Shown: one piece after another, positions 32,512-42,361 of the stretch
How the letters are laid out: each line of letters begins with the position of its first letter
How positions within the stretch are numbered: the stretch's first letter is position 1
Assembly (NCBI GenBank): GCA_016280395.1
Contig: JAEEGQ010000022.1
Span: forward strand, 62,001 to 126,000
Origin: Lachnospiraceae bacterium
GTDB lineage: Bacteria > Bacillota > Clostridia > Lachnospirales > Lachnospiraceae
DNA: 64,000 nt
Direction of reading: 5' to 3'
Made by a program: the position numbers and the translations under genes
Notes under the pieces: generated by a model
What the model was told of the DNA's origin: nothing
Seen by the model: the letters and a program-made list of their open reading frames with translations, nothing else
Databases searched by the model: none

Positions 32512-34068
32512 ATGAGATACGATAAAAACAGCATTTATGCTCCTGTTTTGATGATATTCCTGCTCTTTGGAATACTGTTCCTTAGCGCCTGCGGAAAAAA
32601 AGAACCTGCGACATCAAAGTTTCTGCCGGAAGATAAGGATCTTTCTGCATTCAAGACTCCGGGAAGCATGGAAGCGGCATTTGAGTACAATGCCTTCTTC
32701 CTGCCAAAGGCAGGCCCCAAAGGACAGCCGTATGTCGGGGATCCTATGCCTTATTACGAGGACGGAAAGTATTATATCTATTATCTCAAGGACGGCGGAG
32801 ATTCCTACAATCATTCGGTCTTTCTTACGGTAACGGAAGATTTTACATCCTATACCGAATATCCGGAGCCTGTTCTTGAATCGGACCGGGGCGGCGGCCA
32901 GGATGCCTGGATAGGCACCGGTTCCGTGGTAAAGGTGAACGGGGAATACCTGTTCTTTTACACGGGACACGCCGCATCGGACCACTTTGAATACAAGGAA
33001 GTGATAATGCTCGCAAAGGGCAGTACACCTTATAAGTTTGAAAAAGTCGGGGGATATTCGATAACGCCACCCGCTTCGCTTGGCCAGAAGCGGGATTTCA
33101 GGGATCCTGAAGCGCATTATGATGAAGCAACGGGGAAGATAACGCTTACCGTAACTGCGGCCCAGGGCGGTATTGCAAGGATCCTTAAGTTCACAACGGA
33201 TGCGGACGGAGGGAACGCTGCATACGACGGCATTATATTCAGCGACCCTGAAAGATCCTTCTGGAACCTTGAATGCAGCGATACTTTCAGCATCAACGGA
33301 CGGTATTATCTTACTTATTCCGCACAGGACGACACGCTCTGGTATGCCGTGTCGGATGCTCCTTACGGACCTTTCTCGGACGCAAGGAGGCTTGATGCGA
33401 AGCTTTTCTATGCAGCAAAGCATACGGAAGGCCCTGAGGGGCATTTTATGACCGGATGGGCAAGAAGGAGCGGTTCACCGTCATCAACACAGGATGTGGC
33501 GGCATGGGCCGGAAATCTTGCGGTACAGAAGATTGAGGCGGGAGAAGACGGAAGCCTGTATCTTGCTCCTGTTGAGAGCGTAGTTGCGGAGTTTACAAAA
33601 GAACGGGTAACGGATGCAACGGATGGGACAGTTGTCGCAGAGGCAGGTTCCGCATTTTCGTATTTCGATTGTTTCACGGCTTATGAAAGCTTTATGCTTA
33701 AAGGTAATTTCACATTTACCGGCAGCGGTGACTTCGGACTTGCCTTTGATCACAACGGCCGCAGGGATAAGTATAAACTGATCGATCTGTGCCCGGATGA
33801 AGGCAGGATAAAGCTCCTGTTTAACGAGGGGATGACACCGATAACCGAAACCGGATGCACGCTTGTTCCGGGTGAGAAATATGCCTTTACGTATATACAG
33901 GAAGGGTCTGTCGGGATCTTTTACATAGACGGATCTGCAGCGCTTACCGTCCGCCTGTACGGTGTCGGCGGAAAGAGCATAAGGCTTTACGCAGCGAACA
34001 ATACGGTCACTTTCAGTGATCTTCATGAATATACAAGAGAAGCCGGCTCTAAGGCGGACAAAAATTGA
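32512..34068 (+). CDS. Extracellular GH32/clan-J-like lipoprotein (putative fructan hydrolase)
   Basis: Lipobox LFLSACGK; YVGDPMPYYEDGKYYIYYLKDGG, RDPEAHYDE, C-terminal beta-sandwich like GH32. Confidence 0.7.
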   Translation: MRYDKNSIYAPVLMIFLLFGILFLSACGKKEPATSKFLPEDKDLSAFKTPGSMEAAFEYNAFFLPKAGPKGQPYVGDPMPYYEDGKYYIYYLKDGGDSYNHSVFLTVTEDFTSYTEYPEPVLESDRGGGQDAWIGTGSVVKVNGEYLFFYTGHAASDHFEYKEVIMLAKGSTPYKFEKVGGYSITPPASLGQKRDFRDPEAHYDEATGKITLTVTAAQGGIARILKFTTDADGGNAAYDGIIFSDPERSFWNLECSDTFSINGRYYLTYSAQDDTLWYAVSDAPYGPFSDARRLDAKLFYAAKHTEGPEGHFMTGWARRSGSPSSTQDVAAWAGNLAVQKIEAGEDGSLYLAPVESVVAEFTKERVTDATDGTVVAEAGSAFSYFDCFTAYESFMLKGNFTFTGSGDFGLAFDHNGRRDKYKLIDLCPDEGRIKLLFNEGMTPITETGCTLVPGEKYAFTYIQEGSVGIFYIDGSAALTVRLYGVGGKSIRLYAANNTVTFSDLHEYTREAGSKADKN

Positions 34069-35576
34069 AAGGAAAAGTCGGAATGGTTGAACACAGTCTT
34101 TTGAGAGCGAGAAAGTATGAGGAAGAACAGGGGGAGAGGATACCCTGCAAAGACAGGCCGGCATTTCATTTTACTCCGCGCGTGGGGTGGACGAACGATC
34201 CCAACGGGTTTTCGTACTTTGGCGGCAGATATCATCTCTTTTATCAGTATAATCCCTATGATGTGGTGTGGGATTCCATGCACTGGGGACATGCCGTGAG
34301 CAGCGACCTTCTGACATGGGAGTACCTGCCTGCGGCACTTGCGCCTGACGAAAAGTACGATTCCTTCGGATGCTTCTCCGGAAGTGCAACAGAGCTTACC
34401 GGCGAAAAACAGCTCCTTATGTACACAGGCGTAAGGAAGGATGAAGAAGGCAGGGAATTCCAGGTACAGTGCATTGCGACCGGTGACGGAAGGGATTATG
34501 TGAAATTCGCAGGCAATCCGGTCATAGACAGCAATATGCTCCCGGAAGGTTTTGATGCTGCGAATTTCAGGGATCCGAAGATCTTTAAGACCGGAGACGG
34601 CGGTTATGCCTGTGTTGTCGCCGCAAAGGATGCGGACGGCCTCGGAGTGCTGCTCATGTTTCTGAGCAGAGACGGTCATGAATGGAAATACCGCGGGATA
34701 CTTGACAGGAACAGTGGCGAGTTCGGCAGGATGTGGGAATGTCCGGATTTCTTTTTTCTTGACGGCAAGGCAGTGATCCTTGTGAGCCCGCAGGAGATGG
34801 CAAAGCAAGAACCCCGGTTCCACGGAGGGAACGGTACCCTTGTAAGGATCGGTTCCTTTGATGAAAATGAATGCAGGTTTGTCCCGGAAACGGACAGCCT
34901 GATAGATCACGGTATCGATTTTTATGCGCCTCAGACGGTGCTTTCACTGGATGGCAGGCGGATCATGATCGCATGGATGCAGAACTGGGAGACCTGCAAT
35001 GATATGGATCACAGCGCACATAAGTGGTTTGGGCAGATGTGCATCCCGAGGGAACTTTCCGTGAAAGAGGGCAGACTGTACCAGCGCCCGGTAAAGGAAA
35101 CTGAAAGCCTGCGCAGGGAGAAAACGGTTTATACGAATGTACTTCTTGAAGGAAAAGGTACGGAAGAGCCTCTTGAACTTGACGGCATCAACGGCAGATG
35201 CGCCGATATGGAGATGGAACTCCGGCCTTTGGAAAATGGTGATGAATGCAGCGCTTTTGAACTCTTTTTTGCGGCCGACAAAGAGAACCGTACCGTATTG
35301 AGATTTATACCTTCGGAAAACACGGTGGAGATCGACCGTACGGATTCCGGAACATGCAAAGGTGCGCTGCAGAAGAGAAGCTGCAAGGTTACGGACAGAG
35401 GCGGACGGATAAGCCTTCGCGTTATACTTGACAGGTACAGCGCAGAGGTGTTTATAAATGATGGTGAAAAAGTCCTGACAACAGCGGTCTTTACGGATGC
35501 GGACGCGACAGCGGTCAGGTTCGCCGCAAAAGGCCGCATGATGATGGATATCGTGAAATACACACTTGCACACTGA
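34065..35576 (+). CDS. GH32 sucrose-6-phosphate hydrolase/beta-fructofuranosidase, cytoplasmic
   Basis: WTNDPNGFSYFGGRYHLFYQYNP, NFRDPKIF, WECPDFF; no signal peptide. Confidence 0.93.
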   Translation: MKGKVGMVEHSLLRARKYEEEQGERIPCKDRPAFHFTPRVGWTNDPNGFSYFGGRYHLFYQYNPYDVVWDSMHWGHAVSSDLLTWEYLPAALAPDEKYDSFGCFSGSATELTGEKQLLMYTGVRKDEEGREFQVQCIATGDGRDYVKFAGNPVIDSNMLPEGFDAANFRDPKIFKTGDGGYACVVAAKDADGLGVLLMFLSRDGHEWKYRGILDRNSGEFGRMWECPDFFFLDGKAVILVSPQEMAKQEPRFHGGNGTLVRIGSFDENECRFVPETDSLIDHGIDFYAPQTVLSLDGRRIMIAWMQNWETCNDMDHSAHKWFGQMCIPRELSVKEGRLYQRPVKETESLRREKTVYTNVLLEGKGTEEPLELDGINGRCADMEMELRPLENGDECSAFELFFAADKENRTVLRFIPSENTVEIDRTDSGTCKGALQKRSCKVTDRGGRISLRVILDRYSAEVFINDGEKVLTTAVFTDADATAVRFAAKGRMMMDIVKYTLAH

Positions 35577-35598
35577 AAAAGTTGACCGGAGGAACGAA

Positions 35599-36579
35599 GT
35601 GAAAACAACGGATGTTACAGCCCTTGGCGAGGTTCTCATAGATTTTACCGGAAACGGGGCGGATAAAGCCGGAAATCCCGTATTTACCGCAAATCCGGGC
35701 GGAGCGCCGGGAAATGTTCTTGCGATGCTTGCAAAGCTCGGGAGAAGATGCGAATTCATCGGGAAAGTCGGAGATGATGATTTCGGCGATCTCCTTGAAA
35801 AAACGCTTAAAGAAGCGGGGATCGGGACAAACGGTCTCATGCGCGACAAAAAGACAGGCACGACCCTTGCTTTTGTGCACACGCACGAGGGCGGGGAGAG
35901 AAGCTTTTCTTTCTACCGCGATCCGGGAGCCGACATGATGCTTACGGAAGACGAAGTGGATGAGGAAGTGATACGGAACAGCAGGATATTTCACTTCGGA
36001 TCGCTTTCCCTGTGCGACGGGCCGTGCAGGAAGGCAACACGGAAGGCTGTCGGGGCGGCAAGGAGCGCCGGTGTGCCGGTGTCTTTTGATCCTAACTTAA
36101 GGGAAAGCCTCTGGGACAGCGAAGAGGAAGCTCTCCGGCAGATCTGCTGGGGACTCGAGAACTGCGATATCCTAAAAATATCCGATAACGAGCTGAGATT
36201 CGTTACAAAAGAGGACGACCTTGAAAAGGGGGCAGCAATGCTCCTCAGAAGGTATCCCGGGATCGCGTTCATGACACTTACCGCAGGTGAAGACGGAAGT
36301 GCTGCGTATTACAAAGGCAGGCGGATCGCGGTACCCGCGGTGCATGTCGGAAATCCCGTGGAAAAGACGGGAGCGGGAGACACCTTCTGCGGATGTGTCC
36401 TTGACGGCCTGATAAGGCACGGCCTTGACGGTCTTTCGGATGAAAACATCCGGGAAACGCTTTCGTTCGCAAATGCCGCGGCAGCGCTTGTTATCTGCAG
36501 AAAAGGTGCCTTCAGGTCCATGCCGGAAAGGCGGGAGATCGAGTGTTCCGTGAGTGCCGGAGATAATATGAAAAAATAA
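35599..36579 (+). CDS. PfkB-family fructokinase
   Basis: ALGEVLIDF, NPGGAPGNVLAMLAKLG, KTGAGDTFCGCVL. GTG start at 35599 behind GGAGG. Confidence 0.9.
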   Translation: MKTTDVTALGEVLIDFTGNGADKAGNPVFTANPGGAPGNVLAMLAKLGRRCEFIGKVGDDDFGDLLEKTLKEAGIGTNGLMRDKKTGTTLAFVHTHEGGERSFSFYRDPGADMMLTEDEVDEEVIRNSRIFHFGSLSLCDGPCRKATRKAVGAARSAGVPVSFDPNLRESLWDSEEEALRQICWGLENCDILKISDNELRFVTKEDDLEKGAAMLLRRYPGIAFMTLTAGEDGSAAYYKGRRIAVPAVHVGNPVEKTGAGDTFCGCVLDGLIRHGLDGLSDENIRETLSFANAAAALVICRKGAFRSMPERREIECSVSAGDNMKK

Positions 36580-36599
36580 TGAAAAATGCGTGTAAAATG

Positions 36600-36629
36600 T
36601 TGCTTTTTTGTATAAAGAACGGGTATAAT
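36600..36629 (+). promoter_or_regulatory. Putative promoter TTGCTT-N18-TATAAT
   Basis: TTGCTT 36600-36605; TATAAT 36624-36629. Confidence 0.55.
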
Positions 36630-36634
36630 GTTAC

Positions 36635-36710
36635 CGATAAAACATATGGAGTAGTATTTAAAACAGCCATTTGGCTTGTTTTATCCGGCCTTGCTCCATG
36701 TGCTTTATCG
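36635..36710 (+). promoter_or_regulatory. Structured 5' leader (candidate cis-regulatory RNA)
   Basis: CGATAAAACATATGGAG (36635-36651) pairs with CTCCATGTGCTTTATCG (36694-36710) around an inner TAAAACAGCC-ATTT-GGCTTGTTTTA hairpin. Confidence 0.5.
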
Positions 36711-36726
36711 AGGGAGGAACATTTAA

Positions 36727-39700
36727 ATGTCCGTTGCCACAAAAAAGCGCAGAGCTGTTGCATTTCTGCTGACACTTTGCATGCTCTTGTCACTTTTTCA
36801 TATACAGGGTAATGTACTGGCGGCATCTTCGGGTGTTGTCAATGTCGATATCCTTAACGTCCGCACCGGTCCTTCGACTGCTTACGCGAGGGTCATGGTC
36901 AACGGTGTGGCCGCATATCTGACTAAAAATACAAAAGTTGAAATATTGGGCAAATCCGGTGATTGGTATCAGATCAAAGCTTCTTTTGAAGGCCAGTCGA
37001 TCAGCGGATTTGTTTTTGCGTCTTACGTTACGGTCACCGCGGTGACACAGACAGGCTCCTACAACGGCTATTGCAACAGGGACGGCGTAAACCTGCGATC
37101 CGGCCCTTCTTCCGCATATGACCGCGTCACGACCGCAACAGTCTCAAAAAACACCCCTCTCGAGATCATAAACACATCCGGCAGCTATACCTATGTCCGC
37201 GTGACCGTTAACGGCACCGAATACCGCGGATATATGTATTCGGATTATGTTACGAAGGGAAATCCCGTAACTGCCGCTCCCGCAACGCCAACGCCCACTC
37301 AGGGCACGGCTTCCGGCACATATAACGGCTATGTCAACGCCAACGGCGTGAATATCCGCACCGGCCCTTCAACCAATTACGCAAGGATAACCGTCAACGG
37401 TGTGCAGGCCTCCATGAACAAAAATGTTCAGGTGGAGATATTAAAGACTTCGGGTGAGTGGTATTATGTCCGGACGACCTTTAACGGCACCGAGATCTAC
37501 GGTTATATGTACGGCAGCTATATCACACGCAGCTCGAACAATACCGCGACACCGACGCCCACGCCTACAAAAGCAGCAAACCAGACGGGAACATGGAACG
37601 GCTATGTGAATGCCAACGGCGTAAACATCCGCTCGGGCCCGTCAACTAACTATGCCCGCATCACGGTAAAAGGCGAGCAGGCGTATCTCATGAAAAACGC
37701 GAAGGTCGAAGCCTTCAGCAAGAGCGGGAGCTGGTATTATGTCCGTACCACATTCAACGGTTCCGAGATAAAGGGTTACATGTATGCGGATTATATTACG
37801 CTTACTTCCGATCTGCATACCGAGACGCCGACACAGGCGCCGGTATCCGGTGTTTACAACGCCTATGTCAATATTACGTCCGTAAATGTTCGCCAGGGCC
37901 CTTCGTCAAGGCTCTACGACATGGTGAAGGTGAACGGTCAGTCCGCGTACGTTCCTTACAAGGGACAGGTTGAGATAATAAGCACAAACGGCGACTGGAG
38001 CTATGTCCGCACTACTTTCAACGGGCAGGAGATCCATGGATATATGTATTCGGCTTACCTCACAAGGGTGGCCGTTACACCGACCCCGACTCCGAAGCCT
38101 ACCGCAACGCCTACGCCGAAACCCACAAATACACCGACGCCTACTCAAAAACCAAAAGCAACAAATACGCCTACTCCCACTCCCACACCTGACGGCATCA
38201 ATGCCTATATCAGCGCAGGTGAGGTTTATGTGCGCACGGGCCCCGGTACGGAGTATGACCGCGTAAAGATAGGCGGAAAGGACTTCGCGCTCAAAGAAAA
38301 CGATCTTATCGAGATCATTAGTACAGTCAATGACTGGCATCAGATAAAAGGCACGGTGAACGGTAAGGAATACACGGGCTATGTTTATTCGCCTTTTGTT
38401 ATAAGGACCGTGGCTCCTACGCCAACGCCCACTCCGTATGTCCTTGAAAACGAAGTTTCTGCCAAGACAAACGCAGAAGTAAACGTTCGTCTGGGCCCCG
38501 GAACCTCTTTTGCCAAATACATGCTCGACGGTGCGGAGGTCGTTCTTAAGCAGGGCCAGGCACTTGTGATAACCGGCGTTTCCGGAGAATGGTATTCCGT
38601 CAGGGTGACATATAACGGGACGGAAGTGCAGGGGTACTGTATTTCAAAGTACATCACGCCGAAGACGCAGATAATCCTGCCGACGCCTACCCCTACCCCG
38701 ACTCCGACGCCTACGAACACGCCGACACCAAAGCCTACCTCGACACCAAAGCCTACTGCAACGCCGACGCCTACACAGCTGCCGGCAACACCGACACCCA
38801 CTCCTGACACAAGGCAGGTACCCGGCTCAAAATACGAGCATACTGCTTATGTTTCGTCAACAGTACTGAACTTAAGGAATAAGCCCGGTTCGACGGGAAC
38901 GACGATACTTGCGTCCCTTAAATACGGACAGAAGCTTATAGTTGTGGATGAGGACGATTCGCTTGGCGAGACCTGGTACAAGGTTGCGGTTGATGTGAAC
39001 GGAAAACAGGAGACCGGTTATGTTTACGGCCTGTATATCTACTTTGGCTTAAAACCTCCGGCAGAAGCAGTGATAAGTGCAAAGAAGAGTTCAATGCATG
39101 CCTCAAACAGCCTTGGCTCTGCGATAATGACGGATAAAGCAGGCAAAGCACTTACCTTCAGTTCGGGTACGTTCATTTACCTGATATCACAGCTTTCCTA
39201 CGATTCCTACTGGTTCAAGGCTGAATACAGCGATGGAAAGAACACTTATCAGGGCTTTATACTGTCGTCCGATGTTAATATCGTAACGCCGACGCCGACT
39301 CCGACACCGACGCCTACAAATACTCCGACACCGACCAATTCGCCTACGCCTACGGCATCGCCGTCGCCTACCAATACGCCGACGCCAACGGCAACGAATA
39401 CACCTACGCCTACTCCGACAAATACGCCTACGCCGTATATGTCGCCGACACCTATACCTACTGTAACGCCAAAGCCCACATCACAGGCGGAGGCTACGAG
39501 CACCCCGACACCGACTGCGACCAACACGCCGTCACCTACACCTACACCGTATCTTGGCGATGCAACGGCAGGCAGGATACCGAACGTGCTCTATGTGAAG
39601 ACGGCAGCGGGACCGGGCGGCCTTATCGTAAAGGATGCGGCCGGAAATGCCGTGCTCCTTTCAAACGATATGCCGATCGATATCATAAGCCGTGAGGAAG

Positions 39701-41103
39701 TGCTTGGGACCGAGTGGCTTGAGATCGCGTTCGAGTATGAGAATACCGGATATACCGGCTATATCGACGCAAGGTATGCGGAGACTCCCGAAACAGAGGT
39801 TGATTTCGAGACAAAGCTTGAACAGCAGGGCTTCCCCGAAAGCTACAGAGTGAAGCTTCGTGCGCTCCACGAGAAATATCCGAACTGGGAGTTCAAGGCA
39901 TATCACACGGGACTTAACTGGAACAACGTCATTAAGAACGAGAATGTTGTCGGGACAAACCTTATCCCGAACAGTAAATCCGTCGAATGGAAATCCCTTG
40001 CAAAGGGGGCTTACAACTGGAAGACGGACAGCTTTATCGTTTATGACGGTTCCTACTGGGTAACCGTTTCCGAGGAAGGCCTTAAGTACTTCATGGATCC
40101 GAGGAACTGGCTTGTCGAGAATTATGTGTTCATGTTCGAGGTCCTGACTTACCAGAGCGAGTACCAGACACTTGAAGGTGTTGAGAAGATACTGAAGAAC
40201 ACGCCGTTCTCGAACAAATCCTACAATTACGTTGACCTTAACGGAAATAATGCCACGATAACCTATGGACAGACCATAATAGAAGCAGCGGAATATTCGG
40301 GTGTAAGCCCGTATCATCTTGCGTCAAGGATCAAGCAGGAGGTTGTCGGGGGACCTACGACCTTAAGCGGCAGCGTTACGGGAACATTCCCGAATTACGA
40401 GGGCCTGTACAACTTCTTCAATATCGGTTCTTACAACAGTACAGCCGAGGGCGGTGCCATAGCAAACGGCCTTAAGTATGCAAAATACGGCAGCTCGAAC
40501 GCTTCGTACAATGCAAACGCCCTTATCCCGTGGAACAGTCCTTACCGTTCAATACTCGGCGGAGGCTATATACTCGGGTACAATTACATAGTGGGACGTG
40601 ACCAGAGCACTATCTACCTGCAGAAGTTCAACGTGACGCCGATCTCGACATATTACCACCAGTACATGGGCAATGTTGAGGCTCCGTGGGCCGAAGCAAC
40701 GAAGGTGCTTGCGGCATACGGCAGTGATGCTTATGAGCTTCCGATAGTGTTCTCCATACCTGTATATGAGAACATGCCTGAGCTGCCCTGCGCCGCACCG
40801 GCAAAGGCTTATAATCCAAACAACTGGCTTGCGAACATGAACGTTACCGATACCGCCGGAAACCATGTGACGATATCGCCTACCTTTGATGTGAGCGTTA
40901 ACCAGGAATATGCCGTTATCCTTGATCCTTCTTATGATGCGATAACGGTTGCCGGGACCACTGTAAGCCGCAAGGCAAAGATAGCGGGCGCGGGAACGTA
41001 TCCCCTTGAATACGGCCTGAACAGGATCGTGCTGTATGTAACAGCCGAAAACGGCGACGTAAGGGAATATATCATCAACGTTGTGCGTGAAAGTCCGGAA
41101 TGA
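36727..41103 (+). CDS. Secreted cell-wall hydrolase: 8 clear plus 2 divergent SH3b repeats with PTPTP linkers, C-terminal glucosaminidase and cadherin-like domain
   Basis: Signal peptide; repeated VNxRxGPSxxYxR...GYMYxxYIT modules; [26 protein letters not shown] and [19 protein letters not shown] glucosaminidase motifs; terminal [18 protein letters not shown]. Confidence 0.88.
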   Translation: MSVATKKRRAVAFLLTLCMLLSLFHIQGNVLAASSGVVNVDILNVRTGPSTAYARVMVNGVAAYLTKNTKVEILGKSGDWYQIKASFEGQSISGFVFASYVTVTAVTQTGSYNGYCNRDGVNLRSGPSSAYDRVTTATVSKNTPLEIINTSGSYTYVRVTVNGTEYRGYMYSDYVTKGNPVTAAPATPTPTQGTASGTYNGYVNANGVNIRTGPSTNYARITVNGVQASMNKNVQVEILKTSGEWYYVRTTFNGTEIYGYMYGSYITRSSNNTATPTPTPTKAANQTGTWNGYVNANGVNIRSGPSTNYARITVKGEQAYLMKNAKVEAFSKSGSWYYVRTTFNGSEIKGYMYADYITLTSDLHTETPTQAPVSGVYNAYVNITSVNVRQGPSSRLYDMVKVNGQSAYVPYKGQVEIISTNGDWSYVRTTFNGQEIHGYMYSAYLTRVAVTPTPTPKPTATPTPKPTNTPTPTQKPKATNTPTPTPTPDGINAYISAGEVYVRTGPGTEYDRVKIGGKDFALKENDLIEIISTVNDWHQIKGTVNGKEYTGYVYSPFVIRTVAPTPTPTPYVLENEVSAKTNAEVNVRLGPGTSFAKYMLDGAEVVLKQGQALVITGVSGEWYSVRVTYNGTEVQGYCISKYITPKTQIILPTPTPTPTPTPTNTPTPKPTSTPKPTATPTPTQLPATPTPTPDTRQVPGSKYEHTAYVSSTVLNLRNKPGSTGTTILASLKYGQKLIVVDEDDSLGETWYKVAVDVNGKQETGYVYGLYIYFGLKPPAEAVISAKKSSMHASNSLGSAIMTDKAGKALTFSSGTFIYLISQLSYDSYWFKAEYSDGKNTYQGFILSSDVNIVTPTPTPTPTPTNTPTPTNSPTPTASPSPTNTPTPTATNTPTPTPTNTPTPYMSPTPIPTVTPKPTSQAEATSTPTPTATNTPSPTPTPYLGDATAGRIPNVLYVKTAAGPGGLIVKDAAGNAVLLSNDMPIDIISREEVLGTEWLEIAFEYENTGYTGYIDARYAETPETEVDFETKLEQQGFPESYRVKLRALHEKYPNWEFKAYHTGLNWNNVIKNENVVGTNLIPNSKSVEWKSLAKGAYNWKTDSFIVYDGSYWVTVSEEGLKYFMDPRNWLVENYVFMFEVLTYQSEYQTLEGVEKILKNTPFSNKSYNYVDLNGNNATITYGQTIIEAAEYSGVSPYHLASRIKQEVVGGPTTLSGSVTGTFPNYEGLYNFFNIGSYNSTAEGGAIANGLKYAKYGSSNASYNANALIPWNSPYRSILGGGYILGYNYIVGRDQSTIYLQKFNVTPISTYYHQYMGNVEAPWAEATKVLAAYGSDAYELPIVFSIPVYENMPELPCAAPAKAYNPNNWLANMNVTDTAGNHVTISPTFDVSVNQEYAVILDPSYDAITVAGTTVSRKAKIAGAGTYPLEYGLNRIVLYVTAENGDVREYIINVVRESPE
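39285..39555 (+). repeat. Low-complexity Pro-Thr ([11 protein letters not shown]) coding repeat; shorter tracts near 38080-38190 and 38680-38810
   Basis: Iterated ACGCCGACGCCGACT-type triplets. Confidence 0.9.
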
Positions 41104-41104
41104 T

Positions 41105-42358
41105 ATGAGAAACAAAGGTTTAAGAGCAATAATGATATTTGCGGTGATCTTAGCGGCGGCATTTATGATGCGGCCGCTGAAGGTCTTTGCCGCAAGCGGA
41201 AAAGTGTATTTCAAGACGGATAAGACAGAGGTTGACGTAAACGAGGTGTTTACCGTATATCTGTGCCTTGAATCCGACACCCAGATAGGAGAGTTCTCCT
41301 GCTATATCCTCTATGATGAGAACAGGCTGGGCTTTTACAAGGGCGATAACTCGGTACAGGGCGACGACGGCTCCTTAAAGGTTTCCGTCCACAGCACCGA
41401 GACCGCAGCGGATTCAAAGCAGATACTCATGAAATTTGTGGCCAAGGCTACGGGAAACATTATTTTTTCGGCAACCGACGCTAAGATGTTTGATGTTGCG
41501 GGAATGCCCATCTCCCTTTTGGGCGAAGACCTGACGATCCAGATAAAAGCCGCTGAGGACGCGAATTCCGATGCGACGTTAAAGAGCCTCAGGATAAGCC
41601 CCGGGACACTGACACCGGCTTTTTCACCCGATGTTTACGAATACAGGACCGAAGTTTCGGGCGCTACCGGAAGCATCTATGTAAGCGCGGTTGCAAACGA
41701 CGAAAAGGCAAAGGTTGGGATATACGGGCATACGGCCATCTTCCCCGGCGAAAATACGGTGAGGATAATAGTGACTGCCGAAAACGGTTCCATGCAGGAA
41801 TATTCGGTGGTCGTCGTAAGGGATAATCCCGATGCGACGCCGACACCCACCGAAACACCTACCGAAGCACCAACTCCGACTCCGGAGCCTACCCCGACTC
41901 AGAGTATTTACCGCTGGCGCATCGAGACTTATGATGAGGACGGAAGCTCCTTTATCGCAGGGACATTTAATTTTGAGATAATCGAGGACCCGAAGGGGTA
42001 TGAGATACCGGCGGGTTTCGAAAAAACAAAGCTCGTTATCGCGGGAAAGCAGGTTACGGTGTTTGCGCCGGATGCTTCCGCGGGAAGTGAGTTTGTGCTG
42101 CTCGTTTTAAGAAAAGACGGGCAGGATGCGGCCGTTTACCGTTATGACAGGTCCGACGGAACACTGCAGCGCTTTGTTAAAGAAGACATAACCATCAGAC
42201 GGACCGAGAATACGGTAAACGAAGAGGTTATAAAGCAGCTTAAAGAATATAAGGACGGGGTCACGGGACTCGGCCTTGCACTTGCACTTGTAGCCGGTCT
42301 GTGGCTTGTGACCGCTGTACTTCTCATCTTTTTTATCAGAAAATCCAAAGAGGTCTAG
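41105..42358 (+). CDS. Membrane-anchored surface protein with cohesin-like and cadherin-like domains
   Basis: Signal peptide; GKVYFKTDKTEVDVNEVFTVYLCLESDTQIGEFSCYILYDENRL cohesin-like fold pattern; LKSLRISPGTLTPAFSPDVYEYRTEV cadherin-like; C-terminal TM and RKSKEV. Confidence 0.78.
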   Translation: MRNKGLRAIMIFAVILAAAFMMRPLKVFAASGKVYFKTDKTEVDVNEVFTVYLCLESDTQIGEFSCYILYDENRLGFYKGDNSVQGDDGSLKVSVHSTETAADSKQILMKFVAKATGNIIFSATDAKMFDVAGMPISLLGEDLTIQIKAAEDANSDATLKSLRISPGTLTPAFSPDVYEYRTEVSGATGSIYVSAVANDEKAKVGIYGHTAIFPGENTVRIIVTAENGSMQEYSVVVVRDNPDATPTPTETPTEAPTPTPEPTPTQSIYRWRIETYDEDGSSFIAGTFNFEIIEDPKGYEIPAGFEKTKLVIAGKQVTVFAPDASAGSEFVLLVLRKDGQDAAVYRYDRSDGTLQRFVKEDITIRRTENTVNEEVIKQLKEYKDGVTGLGLALALVAGLWLVTAVLLIFFIRKSKEV

Positions 42359-42361
42359 AAC

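Noticed and set aside
36635-36710. Assignment of the leader to c-di-GMP or c-di-AMP riboswitch classes
   Set aside because: I could not find the conserved core sequences of these classes, and the leader is short for the c-di-AMP (ydaO) type; left as an unclassified structure.
38385-39527. Minus-strand Val-Gly-repeat ORFs (38385-38810, 39249-39527)
   Set aside because: Antisense of the PTPTP linkers in the SH3b protein; low-complexity artefacts.
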